The position numbers and the translations under genes were made by a program. A stretch of DNA of 64,000 nucleotides from Rhyacophila brunnea (lineage: Eukaryota; Arthropoda; Insecta; Trichoptera; Rhyacophilidae). The stretch is taken from contig JAGYXB010000514.1 in assembly GCA_022495005.1 (NCBI GenBank), positions 124,001 through 188,000 of the forward strand, given 5' to 3'. Below the pieces are notes generated by a model, which searched no databases, had not been told where the DNA came from, and worked only from the letters and a program-made list of their open reading frames with translations. Positions 11,501 to 26,500 of this stretch are shown one piece after another (the first letter of the stretch is position 1; each line of letters starts with the position of its first letter).

Positions 11501-14500
11501 TATAAATATCTCAAAAATTTTGTTTCTAAACAATTATAATAAAGACCCATTTTGAAAGCGTTAAATTAAGTTAAATAATAAATAGTGGTGCTAGATTATA
11601 ACAATTATAATTATACAAAAAAATAATTTGTTAAATTATATTAATTTCCACTAATTATCATAGTTTACTTTTTACTATGATTATTTTGATTATTGTCGCG
11701 AAAGACACATAAAAATCTTATATCTTTTGCTACAATGATATTGATCATGTGCATATGTAATCAAGATATTAAACTTTAAATAAAACTAAATAAAACACTT
11801 ATAAATAATTATATTGAATAAAGTTGCCTATATTTTGCTTAGATAAATCTGAGTTAGTTACTCGACTAGAATAATATAAATCGATATGTCGTGTATCTGT
11901 GATTGGGTAAAAGTTTTACTAATACCTACGTCAGAGTAGCTACCTATCTCAAACAAACGAAAGTCATGGTTGTATTAAGCTGATTCGAACATTTCCAACA
12001 TGAATACATTACATTAAAAACCTACTGCTTTCACAAACATTGATTTTCTATAAATCACACAATATTTGAATAATATAAACATTCCTCATGCAGAATATAA
12101 AGTTTTCATTATAAAGTATATAGTTATACCACTGTATATGACAAATGTATACCAAAATAAGCATTAGTGTCGATAAGTTTATTCACACGTGAATTCATAT
12201 TGTATAGTTGTATTTATGATTCATAAATATTTTATGAGTGTTTTATTCAAAGTCGATGGAAAAAGAAAAACAGCTATAAAATAAATTCAAATTTATCAAA
12301 ACGGGAAATCTCGTTTATGAAATAAATTTTGCAGGTAATGTACGTAAAAGGTCTTCGATCGAAATGAATACAATGTCGTGCTATGCTAAATCGAAATAAC
12401 GTCAAAAGCAATGCATATGCAGCTTCAAAAGTTAACGAAGCAACGCAGCGCTTCCCGATCAAAAATGTTGCCATGTTAAAAATCTCGATTGCCAGATATC
12501 TAATAATTATTAACATATTTTTTCAATTCACATATAGTTGTAAAATTATAAAAAAACTACTTACTTAATATAAATTGAAGATAAAATAATAATATACAGG
12601 ATATAATCATTTTAGTAATGACGTAGAAATTAAGTAGAAATAATTGAATGGTAAATGTATCAATGGTATGTGCATAAATTGACGCACCGCGGTTATTTTG
12701 TATAATATTAAAATGTCAAGAAGTTAGTATCGCGAGGGATGGTTTCCAATCCTGGTGTTCTAATGAATTTGAATTTACATGCGCCTGTCAATTACCTACG
12801 TGGCCGCAACCATTATTTATTCTGGATCGGAACCATTTCCTCGTGTCAAGCCTATCAGGCACCATTAGCGAAGGGTGCAAAACTAGTCAATGCGCTCCCC
12901 AAAGACGTAGACATTTTCGGTGAAGTGGTATGTATTTTGTATTCGAAATTTTACTTTTCTATATAAAATTGTACTAAAGTATGTTTTAATTTTTATTTAT
13001 TATTGTTATTTTATATATTTTCTTCTTCTCCTCTCTTGTGAGGGTAATATTTGTTATAATGTAAACCTCATGTTGTGTAGGTCTTCAATTTAGATTTGAA
13101 ATATCCACAATGTTTTGTTTTCTTAAATAAAAAAATTAATTATCATAAATGTATGATAATATTATGTATGTCTATTTTTATAAGTAGATGACAGCAGCGT
13201 TGGTAATGTTACCATTTATGATGTATTTAATACAGCTAGTTTTTCATATTTGCATATTATATAATATATTATTAATATATATTACTAAAAATTATTTTAT
13301 TTTATCGGAAAACATAAACGGCATAGAAAATTATGTATATATATAATTTCTTGTTAAAATGTGACAGCTGTACGATTTTCAAGTTATCTGTATCATGTGC
13401 ATTGTTTAGTGAGTAATGACAGTTCATGCATCTCGGTCATACTTGAATTTATAAAAAAATAATATTTTAGCTTTTAGAAGTTAAATATTTTTTTAAATTT
13501 GATTAAAGATTTTCATAACATACTTGTAAGTACATATAATATTATGTAGTGTTTACCAATATTATAAACATTTATTCAAACACACCGTATCTACTTAAGT
13601 ATTTAAAATATAAAATGATATTACATAATTACAAATGAACTCTATAAGTTTTAATGAAAGAAAAATCTCATAAAACGAATATTGCAATTATTCGCTTAAA
13701 AAACAAGTAATGTGAACGTATTTACGCGGGTAATTACCCCAATAAGATTAATAGGCGGTTAAAAAAGCTAATTATCATTATGTTGGGCATAAAAACAGCT
13801 TTTTTAAGCTCGAAAGTTTTAAGAAATATTCTGTAAAATAGTTAAAAAACGTCGAAAAAACTTCAAAACCATTTCGATTACCAGTGTTACTTAGATTATG
13901 AATAATATGTTTTTTTGATAATAATGCTTGCTTAAAATGTCAGATAATATGTTTGTATTAAATTTTAAATTATTACAAATCAAAAAATTATAAAGAGTAA
14001 TCCATACCGCTTTCCCTACGCCCACTAGGTCTCTTAATTCTTCAGAGGGTAGTATAACGTGGGGTGACTAACGAGAAGCGCTCATAAATGTTTTACTGGT
14101 AGCATATTGTAAATAACTTACTTAGACCACGTTTGTAAATAGCAAGTATTAATATGCAGAATTCCTAGTATACTGATGAGGGAGGTAGAAATTGAATTTC
14201 CATTGTTGATAGAAAGGGTTATTTTAGTGTCAGTGCATTAGTGTTCAATTTTAATAGTTAAATACGCAATAATATTATCATTTTTTAACATTATGTCCCA
14301 AACAGATCCATAAGTATCCATAATCAACGCATATTACAATATTAATATTTGATAATAGTTTAGGGTTGTCTGACAGGAATCGTGTGGGTGTCCAGTCTAT
14401 TGGTGTTCTGATTCAGAACAGAATATATGCTTAGCGCAAATGGCAAAATACCAGCTAATTATATACCTAATATAAATAATTTCTTAAAATGTGAAGGTTT

Positions 14501-17500
14501 TTTTGTTGTGAAAAATTTTGAAATAGAGTGAACCCGGCCGATGAAGAATAATTGTCACCGCCGATTTGAAAATTAAGAAATAAAAACATCCACGGTAGGC
14601 AACGATAATCCTCATATCACTAACCTCTTTAGTTGACAGTCAAGCGCACTGTTGAGACCGTGGATAGAGCCGTCAAAAAGGTGTAGTTACCTACTTTGAA
14701 GTATCTATAATTTTGACTGTTACTTTAGTATCGATACCAACGAAACTATTCTATAAAAAAGTGGCTATCGGCGGTTATCGAATGTAGTACATCATATTTA
14801 TGTATTGAGATGGTTAATTGTTATAATAAGTTAACCATCTAAACTCTCAAAAAGTGCTATGTTTTAACAGTCCCTCTCTTGGCTTTGTTAACTTTTAGAG
14901 TAAGATAGACAGTTTTGACAGTTTAGACGGTTAACTTTTTGTAATATTTATAATACCTAAATAAATAAATATGATAAACTACCGTCAATAGCCGCCGATA
15001 GCCGCCCTGTGTATAGAATATACCCATATGTGTGGATACTTTTTCTTTCGACATGTCGGCCTTAGCCATGGGAATAGTAAAAAAATGAGTATACTTTGTA
15101 AACCCGACTACTTACTAGACAAAATGGATTGGTCTGATTTTGAGTGGGCCAGCCAACTGCGTAAATGGCTCGGCCGATCATATAATACATAATACATTTA
15201 AGCATCAAAGACGAGCTATAATAATACATACTGCATATTTTGACATTTATGTAAACAGTAATAATATGTCACGCTATCTGTGTAACTGGTGAGTAATTTT
15301 TGTGACTATTCGGACACCTTTAGTGAGAGTGAAGATGGGATAGTTTACGTTTACAGTAATGACCAGAATTCCAAGCTACAAATCAGTTGCGAAGGGTGGA
15401 GGTAGGCTGTTAAGATCCGACATAAATAATGCAAACTAAACTTTGATAGTCATAATAATATATATTTGCATTCATTGAACTAATACTACAATATGCAGAT
15501 AGTGTTGGTTAGTATTTAAAAAAATAAGCTCTGCCTAACCATACCATATTAGATAATAGTTTAAAAATAGTATATTTATAAAATATCTTAAATTATGCCA
15601 TTAAATCATAAATAGTTTAGATATTTTGTAGATAGAATAATATGTTTTATCCCTTATGGTTTGGTTTAGGCAGGGCTTAATGAATAAAGAAAATCATCTG
15701 TAATAATGTATTTTTAATTCAACGAAAACAAATAGGTATGACTAAAAATGTGTGAATTATTTTTTCTGAACGCCCATAGCACACCTAAACTATTATGGTT
15801 GGGTTTTGGCAGGGTTTAATTGATTTTTAAACCTAAAAACAACACTATCTGCAAATTGTAGTTTTATTTAAATGAAAACAAATACGTATGATTGACAAAG
15901 TTAAGTGATTACTATTTTTGTCGAATCTTAAAAGCCTACCTCCACCCTTCGCCACTGCTACAAATTGATGAAAAATATGAAAATGGGGAGCAAAATAAAA
16001 AGTTTTAGTATTGTCGCACAATCTGTCGCACAATCTGTCGCACAGTCTACACAGACACTATTTTTTAGTAACTACATACATTGATTATGTATAAATTATT
16101 AGCAAGCATGTGCGCTATAAATAGCTTTACCTGGCACTCTGAGGACCGACGTTGGTGACATAAAACGATGTAGCGGTAATGCTGGCATCATCAATCTTAC
16201 CGGACTCCATCCCCATAGGTTCCCCGCATGATTCTGTAACAATAATAAAATTTTCTTCAATTTAAGCAATATACCTACAATATTTATTAATACTTTTATT
16301 AATACACCCACGATGGCCTAGAGCGGTGGCCTCCAAACTCAATAAGATTGTGAGCTACTTTCAGAAATTGAAATTGTCTGTTGAGGTACTTAGGTATACA
16401 TATTCTTTATTTATAATTTTTTATCATCGTTCTTTATTGTATTATACATAATAGTATTATAATATTACTTAAAATAAATTAGGACTTCGGACTTCCAATA
16501 AAACATAAAATGCATACTTTCATTATTTATTTATAAACAAAATATTAATTGAAAAATATCTTGAAATAAGTATGAGTAAAAGTAAAAATAATTAGTGGAA
16601 AGAATGGCATTCACTTTTCTGCACATTTTTTTCAATTCTCTGTTAGTAAGTACCTTGTCACTCTCATCCGAATGCAATTATTAAGATGTACATGTGTGAG
16701 TCTGTTTCTATATTTACTTTTAACTACCATCATAGTAGAAAAGGTTGATTCACATAAGTAGGTAGAATAAAATAATGCCTTCATTTTAAGCGATAAAATT
16801 TGAGAAGAAAATTTATAAATATGATACAATATCATACGTGAGCTACCGAAAATGTCGCCGCGAGCTACCGGTAGCTCGCGAGCAACCGTTTCGCGACCAC
16901 TGGCCTAGAGGTAACATGTAGGCTTATAATGTTATGGGTCCGGGTTCGAATCTAGGGTCTGGCAGGTTCATATATTATTTTTCAATGTTAGGAAATAGGT
17001 TGAGCAAGTGGCTGACATTCATTTCAACCTCCACTCTGTGGAGGCCCATATGATCTTATTTTGATCACACATGGTAGGAAGAAATTTTTTTGATATTTTA
17101 TAGATAGAAAGCGAGCCTAATACAACAAGGTTCTAAGTGTTCGTCCTTGAGAAAACAAACCCAACAATGAAGTACTATTCTTAGCTGCCTCATAGTTACT
17201 TTTGTTTCGCCAAGGACAAACACTTAGAACCTTGTAGTTCTCCACTTGCGAGAACAATATTTTTTATCGATTATGGTTTGGTATAAATGGGGTTTAATAA
17301 ATTAAAAAAATAACCAATACCATCTGTATAATATGTACCTATTCTTAATTAAACGTAAACAAATATGTATGACTATTTTGTCGGCTCGCCTATAGCATAG
17401 GCAAACTATTATGGTTTAGTTTAGGCAGGGTTAAATTGAATTTTAAAAACTAACCAGCATCATTTGCAAATTGTATTGTTCAATGAAAACAAAATAAGTA

Positions 17501-20500
17501 TGACTGACAAAGTTTAGTGTGCACAATTTATGTCAAATCTTAAAAGCCTACCTCCACTTCTCGCCACTGGTTAATAAACCTTATGGCTTAGGTCACATCT
17601 ACTGGATTATAATGTGTGAAGAAGTACCTATATAATAATATGTACCGGTATTATTGGATAACGCATACCTATACATATATCTAACAATCTTGAATTTATC
17701 GCATGCATTCATGTCTGATGATTTATACAGAGGTGTTTCGCAAAGTTGTTAAATAATTTCGTCACCTCGATATTAGAACTAGATAACTTAATTTTAACTG
17801 TTTTTAAAATAGCTATTGAATATGATTCTACATTAATCTCCTTCTTACGGCAGAAGTTAATAGGAACTGTATTAATTATTTTGTGTTTCAAAATATTAGA
17901 TATCTATAAAATCATAGATGCATTAGGAATAAAATAATATACCTACAATATTTTTTCATACAATTGAACATTATTTAATTGTTCTCAATTAGACTTGCAC
18001 AATTTTCAAAATAATAATTTAAGCCTAGATTTATGTTATTCAATAAAGTTTAAATTTCATTTTCTCAACAATGACAAAATCAGAGTTATCTATTTGTAGT
18101 ATGGAGGTGACGATATGTATTCGTGTCTGATAATTTATACAGAGGTGTTTCGCAAAGTTGTTATTTTTGGCTAAAAATATTTACAATATTGATAATTTGC
18201 AAACACTGCTTGAAAAAGGTCGTGTGAATTTAATAGCAGTACAAGTGGGTCAATATAATAGCAGGGATGAGTAAAAAAAACCTCTTTACCGTTAAAAATC
18301 CGAGTACTTAGGCAAAAAGATTCCGCTGTAAATATAAATTTTAATTAAACGCGTGGTGTTTGTATGCATAAGCACTTTGGGTATGGAATAGGCACTCCGT
18401 ACCAACATTTTCATAAAACATTACTGCCGCGTAAAGAAAATTTCCATAATCTCCGAAATTGTTGATTCGAACTTTCATTTCAGCCCCATCTCTCTGCATT
18501 TTCGAAAAAGTTTTTCGAAAGAAACTTCTTCAGTCGCCGACGAAATACTCTCAACCCTGTGTTAAGTAACAAAAAAAGTGGAGCCATATTCCACTTTTGT
18601 AAGTCTCCTTCACTAGTTTTGTAAAGTTTTTTATGCGGTTGTATTATAATAGTAGCAACTATTTTTTAGAAAAGTTTTAAGCCGTACTTGCACTTTCAGA
18701 GGATTTATTACCATCATCATTGCTATCAAAACCAAGGATGATATACTGTTGGATGAAGGCCTTCTTCTCTAACATTATTATCTAGTTGTGAGTTCAGCGA
18801 ATTTTAGGACAATTTAATAATTTCTACTAACCAAGTTTAATCAAGCCGGTTTTAATCAATCATATCCCGAAGCACAACGGCGATATAATGTATCAGCAGT
18901 TGTTTAAGTCTGGGAATGTCTCAGGATCAACAACTCATAGATTGACATGCACTCAAGTTAGTTTAATGAATTTATTTAAAAATAGGTTATAGGAGAAACG
19001 ATAATTATGTTAAGAAAATAAAAGAAAAGCCGTCCAGCTATTTACGAAATAAATTTTTAAAATACATCAAAATTATGGGGATAAACAACTCAATCCGTGT
19101 CAGCATATTGATCGGCGATATTAAAAACATTACCGCAATTATAAAGTCTTAAACATTAATTTCCCATGGTGTCCAATTATAGTAAACTCAGTAAATAGCT
19201 TTCTGCAATTATAATTTACGCGATATCCATTTTTCCACATAGTCAGCTATATCCGATGAAGCAAACTCGATATAGTAGCTGACTCAATTATAATAATTAT
19301 TTCCTAAATATTCTTTTCAAGATATTATTTTGATTGTGAGTATGTCAATTAATAGCGGATCATAATTCATTGGACATGTCACTCGAATAAGTTCTGTTAG
19401 TATGTCAGTATCTGTATCGCTCCGCACAACATCTCATTCTACCGAGATTCGGACCTCGGAACAGTATCATAAGTATTGTAACATAATTACTGTAACATAC
19501 TCTTGTACCGACTGATTACGCTGCAAATAAAACTCGCACCTCCATACATTGGAGAAACCACCAAATCTCGACTTCTTCATCCACCATACATGGACCCCCC
19601 ACAAAATTAACCTTTTTATAAAACAGCTGGTTGAATAACTATTGTCATTCAGTTTCAGAACAATCTAATAGATTTAGTTAACATTTTTTTATCAACAGCC
19701 GCAGGGATATGCAGACACTACAAGGCCAGATAAGTAGATTTTAGCAGAGGAAGCCATAATCAGTCTTAATCAGAAATTAACGCATGTTATAATCAGAAAA
19801 TCAGCTCCATTTGCTTCTCAGAAACATTCCACCTGTCTTGGTAAATTTGTATCGTTTTGTAGGTACTAAGCCGTCAGGTGGATGATTAGCTTTTTCATGC
19901 AAAGCTTTTTACTTTTAGAATACGGAAGCAAAATCAGGTGAAAGTCATTGAGTTCAATTTATCCTCTCGAAGTACCATGGTGATTCCAGCTAAGCTACAA
20001 AGACTATCTGCAATTTGTAGTATTAGTTCAATTATAACAAATAGATATTATGACTAACAAAGTTTAGTGTGCGCTATTTATGTCCGAAGTTAACAGACTA
20101 CCTCCACCCTTCGCCACTGCTGTTAAATTGCTTGATTATGGGTGGTCTCATCGATGGTCTTTTCACGTTAAAATAATGCCAAATTCAAACCACAATTCTT
20201 GCACACAAATAGCGAATTTTTATAATTTAAATACGAGATAACATATTAGGTACCTGCATTGATTTATTAGTCAATCTTTATAATATTTAAATTGTATCAA
20301 ATCGTTGGGTCTGCAACAGTAATTAATATTTAAATACACGTTAATTATTATCGTTGCACTATGGAGAAATTAGAAAGATCATTTTCAATACAAACCTACT
20401 CAATACATACATACTCAATATATTCTGAATTGTTCGAGTAAACCCGAATAATATTGGACAATCACAAATACAATATCACATATTTTTCGCACATACAACA

Positions 20501-23500
20501 GTTTACTTCCATCAAACTGGCAGTTTTGGCCACTGTCACATAGTATGCATTACAAGATACAATCGCGGCATTATTATTGTATCATGAGTATTGATTACTT
20601 ATATACTTGGGTACCTACTATTAAATCAATTTTCCAAGAATAGATTTCTACATTCGATGTAAATAAAGAGGTGTGTCTACTTAATGATTTCGATAAACTT
20701 TCTACGAATGGTTTCGCTTTCATAGTTTGATAGAAAGTTAAATAGATATTTTTAAATGTTACTAGATAGTAAAACAAGTTAAAATATAAAACACACGATG
20801 ATAAAAATATTTACAATCTGTTTTGAATTACTATATACTAATTAGTAAGTAAGAAATACGTAATTCGTAAAGTGGGGACCTTAATAGTATTCATTATTAT
20901 GTATGTTATAATATAAGTAGCATCTTTAAGCACATTACCTCTATCTGTTTATAAAGTTAGTTTGGGAAACTACAGTAAGATTATAAATATGATCATGGGA
21001 GGAGGGCACATTAATAATTTAAATAAAAAATATAGATAGTCTACAGCAAAGATTCCCAATCTTTTATATATCCCGTACTTTTACGGCATGTTTGATTAAT
21101 GTTAGTACCACCTAAAAAAATCTATTAAGATGATTAAGTCAAATAAAATTTGTTTAGACCACATATTGAATAGTAAATATTACCTACTGTGGATAAAAAA
21201 ATTGAACGCATCAATAGAAAAAATCCAGATTTCCATGCATTGTATGTCCCGTGCCTTGTCAGTGTACACCGGATTCTAGACTTACTTAAATAAAATTCTC
21301 TCAATGTTGCACCCCCTGGGGATGCTTGCACATGTTGGGAGCCCCTGCATAATGGTAGGTACTTTTAAATTTTGTCACACGAGACGTGGTTGCTGCACTA
21401 GGGTTTTTTTCCAACATTTTAACCCTTTATGTCGAACAGGTTGAATATAAATTTTAAAATAATTTTATTTATCACATTAGATTCAAAATGGATAACCTCT
21501 ATTTTTACTTATTATATTTTTATTTTCTTTATGATTCTATAAGTATTTTTCTATCGTATGTATATTAATACAATTTCACATTAAGCTCAGTTCTTTAGTT
21601 ATATAGAATTAGACAGGACGTTGAATGAAAAGTAGTTCTATTGCTCATAGGTAGTTTACGACTAACTTTAAGCATGCTTATTTTATTAATTTTAGTGACG
21701 TTAAGGACATTTTATTTGGCTATTCGTATTTACTTATACGTTTGCAAAAAGATAAACCGAAAATTTGCAATCATGAAAGTGCTCGTCGGTTTTTTGCTAG
21801 TATCTCAAAAATACGGAGCTTGAAACTAGCAGTCTCATTATAAATTAGCTGCAGATGCAATGTATTGATTTCATAATGTCTAGATAGCTTTAACAAAACC
21901 CTTCAATTATACGACAAAACACCAAAAATACATAATATTATGTATACATACAAATATATATAACCCGATAATTGAACTTATAAGCGATTTCTAAATTGTA
22001 TTTTGTATTTTTCTTTAAATTATGTAGGTACCTAAGTATTTAATACAACGTTTTGTTTGCATTATTACGATTAAGGATAGGTACTTATTAAAAATCTGTA
22101 AATACCTTCCATTCTTTGGGTACGCGGATATTTATGAATATTGTGATAAGTAGGCAATTTTATTAAGCTGTTTTCATTTTTAATATTTTTTTTTATTAAC
22201 TGTAAAAGAATTTAATATAAATTTATTACCAATATTAATTTTAATAGTAATAACGTGTAAGAGTCTCTAAATTTGAGATTCGAGAATTGATGTCTCAAAG
22301 CTGTATATTATTTAGAAAATGTCAAATAGTACGAGACATACTAGTGCAGGGTTGGCGAACCTTTTTACGTACGCGTGCCAAAATTTCCAAAATATTATTT
22401 TTCGACTGTGTGACGTGCCGAGCAGTTTTTTTGGGGATTTTTTTTTGATTACGCCATACATTTCGGTAAACCAATTTTGAAACTGTCTGCTAGAATTAAT
22501 ACTACTAGCTCCACCAAGTTTTTGTTGTATATTTAGTGCAGCTATTTTTGTGGATATGAATGAATTAATATTTGATTTAATTAGTTTTGTTCTTTACGCA
22601 CAAATTGACACCAAAATTGCTCCGATCAGATGAGGCATTCTCTTGGTGCAGTGGTCTCGAGCAATGTAAGTTGATCAAAATCAGAGATTCGCGGCGCGGC
22701 ACCCCCGCCGCCTGATGAGATTAGTGCGATAATATTATATGTGCCATATTTACATTAAACGTTATGCTTATTCTTGAAGAGCGCCTGCTATTTTGTATAT
22801 AATGCGATTTGTCATTTATTATTATTATAAGTATTTTTTCTCTTCAAACGCGTGCCATAGGTTCACCACTACTGTCCTAGTGACACAGGAGCACAAATAC
22901 CTTCGTTGTAGCCATTAAAAGAGACACAGGACGTTGCGCTGGATCGAGAGAAACGGCGTGGCTTTGTGCTTGTTTTATTATTAGATATTGGAGCATGATA
23001 AGAAAAAGTAATAATTATAGTAGCAGTATCATACTGCCAGTATGTATTAGAATTTTTCATATTTTAATATATATCTCTTTATCACAATGTAGATACCTAT
23101 GTCGAGGTAATATATCACGAGTATTAAAACAAAATGTAATAAACAGAAAATAAGAAAAGGAAAATAAAAATAAGTACCTAATTCATATACTTGACTTTAC
23201 CGAGTACAAAAAAAAAATTAAATAAACAGAATAGAAGAAAAATATTTTCGTGTACTTATGTATATAAGTAAGACGTATTAAAATTATTTTCTTACTATAC
23301 GATGAATACCAAATGATACTTACTTGCATACATATATTTTGTTTACTCTCTGTATTTCAGACATATTTTGAATTAAATATGTAATACTAACAATATGTGG
23401 GTAGCTTCTAGCTAGGTATAATTTAAAACATAATATAATTTAAAAATATTTCTTACATTCTCGAATTATATACGAAAAGGAAAATTCAATTAGTAAATCA

Positions 23501-26500
23501 TACAATTATTCTTCAAGGAGAGTGTGGAATTCGTTGGAAATATTTACGAAACTCGTTTATGTTGCGATTAGAAATATTATAAATCAGTAGGTATTAAAAT
23601 AAATATGTTTTTTACTTTTGAATCATAAAACAAATATAAATTAAAATAATATTGCAAGATTATTTACAGGTTACTCTCATATATTTTTTACCCAGGTATA
23701 TTCACAATTCATACAGCGGTTGATTGACACTAATTAATTATCAGGTGCGCTTACATACTTGTTAAAAATACTGAACGCAAGCTATACTAGGAACCTACCT
23801 ATTCCAGTGACAAAAAGTAGTACCTGTTGGGGGAGGTAAACGATGGATCGCCAACAATAATAGTGCTCACCTTTATAGATACTCATGATATGTTGATTAT
23901 TACTATTAATTATTTATACACTCATGATAACGCTATCCGTATTAGATGAGATTTCAAAAAGCTTACTGAAAATATAAAATTTTATTAATTTATATATACT
24001 TAATTAATAATTATTCAAACATAATATATACAAATACATGTTTTGTATTATTCAATTTGAGTCGTTTTTTGCAGCCTAGGTTTCGTTTTTGTCACCAAAT
24101 AGTAAATGCACACCGACAACGAATACGACTGAAATGGAATAGTAAAAATTTAAATCAATTAAAATTTCGGTACAAGTCGGTTATCCTGGATACAGCGGCA
24201 AACACATTTTGAAAATAGTCGATATACTGGATTATCTGTTAGGGTAACCAAACCTAACCTAACCTAACTTAACCTAACGTAAACTAACCCAAATTAACAA
24301 ATAATCCAGTATATCGGCTATTTTCAAAATGTGTTTGCCGCTGTATAAATGTATAAACGTATAGAACCAAAATTTCAATTCAAATTATATCAACCTCAGT
24401 TTATAGTATTAATTTTAAATAAGTATATATTATTTATGAATAACGACTATATATTATGGAACCCGTAGTAAGAATTGACGATTATAACAGGTCATGTAAT
24501 TGCTTAATGTATTTTGTTAGACGGTATGGTTATATAACAGAGGTAAGCATATTATGATCTTTTTTGAATTTCCTTCAAAAATCCTATATATTATTCGATA
24601 TAAAAAAAGTTTATTCAGCAATAATCAGGGTAGTAAGTATACATAAGAACTTCTATGTTCAAAATATACGACATATTTTTTTTCTCTTCCAACTGATGAT
24701 TGATAAAAGTGCCTGGAGATATTGATAGATTTTGTGCTAAGGTATGTTTGTTTTATTAGAATTAATTTTTATTGTAGGTACGTATTTTTTATATAAATAT
24801 TATTGAACATAATGATAACAATATTGTTATGTTGCATCATGCGTGTATACGTGTGTGATTTACAACACATGAAATATGCATATTTAACTGTATATGAATT
24901 TATTAATACTACATCAATTATTTATTTTCTCACTCTAATGGGTTACATGTAAATTGTACGTATTACATTTCGCCGTGAGCTTTCTTATCGGAAAGAGATG
25001 ACCGTATACTATACGGTCATCTCTGATTTTGGCAAAATTTATGATTTCAAGAATGAAAACCTAACCTCACCTAACCTAACCCATACCTAACAAATAATTC
25101 AGTATATCGGCTATTTTAAAAAATTGTTTGCCGTGGCTTCCTGTAAACCGACAAGAACCGTGTTTAATTTAGACATGAATTTTATGTCAGTACTATACGA
25201 CCGAATGAGGTTGGACGGTCTTTAATATACGAACATATATTTCTCATACAACATTTCACGGCGAACTGCATGTGATTAATGTGGTATTTTTTTATTATGT
25301 ACATTGAATGAACGTTTTTATTTTCAAGCTAATCTTTAAATAATCGTTTAGTTAAACATCTTTACCGCTGACCTACCTAGTAGGCTGTTGAGATAATTTT
25401 TACTCATATTCAAAACATATTTTTATGAAGGTAGGTATGTGGCCGTACATTATAAATTATAACTTATACCTAACATTGCATGTCACGTCAAATTTAGTCG
25501 TCATAATAATGATGTTATGAATTTTCAAAAATGTCAGCTAAATTTTATAATCATATTGTTATAATATAATTAATGAGCTGTTCTATGCGAGGGAAAATAT
25601 TGGAGTATATTTTTTTTACGCCGAAACAAACTTCTTTGTTACGGCGAATAAATTGCAATATTACAGTACCTAGTTATACTACAAACATATTATAGCAATT
25701 AATACAAAGCATACAATTTAATATAGCTTACTGATAATTTACAAATTAAAAGATTAACGTACAATTACAATAAAAACCTATTTAGTAAAATGTAGGTTTG
25801 CTGATCACTTCTTGTCTATATTTTCATATTTTCAATTAAGATGTAGGTAATTGAAAAGTTTCCCTAGAAATACCCAGAAACCCTTTTACATTTATAACAC
25901 AACATGTGTTTTTTTTAATTTAAAAAAATATATTTATATTGAATCTATCGTTTTTTTCTCGTGCGTTCCTTCTGTGCCTGAAATTCCCATGTTCAAACCG
26001 TTCCTGAAAGAAAAATCTATAAACAGATTACCAGTGATCTATGGTAACGTCTACTGGTTCTCATATACGACGGTACTTACCCATCCTTATAACCAAACAA
26101 TCTGAATAATATGACTAAATAATATCAGAATTCAAGCTTGCGAATCATCGAGCAAGAATCACACGTGGTATCGGTCGTTTCACGGTGCGTGAGGACAGTA
26201 TCTTTAATTTATTATGAACTCAAAGACAATACACCAACATAGTTATGTCATATAATTAACAGTTTAATCTATATAAATATCAGATCTGTTATGTTAACTA
26301 ACATCAGCATACTCCATATTCATGAAGATTTTCATTTCAAGAATTCTGTAGAAATAATCAAATAAAATGTTTCTTGATTCTTGTTTTATCTTGAAATTTA
26401 GAAGAAACGAAAATATAAGTACATGATATTAAATTCTACTGGTTTTAAAAAAAAAGGTTTTGTCTATTTTGGTTGTAACACCATTATCAAGACTATTAAC

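Noticed and set aside
16632..16835. 67-codon frame as a host gene
   Set aside because: Its motif is the hAT transposase C-terminus and it sits between hAT ends with an 8-bp duplication.
22875..23000. Short less AT-rich stretch as a LINE end or exon
   Set aside because: A-I-K-R-D-T-G-R-type residues were suggestive, but there is no extended motif on either strand.
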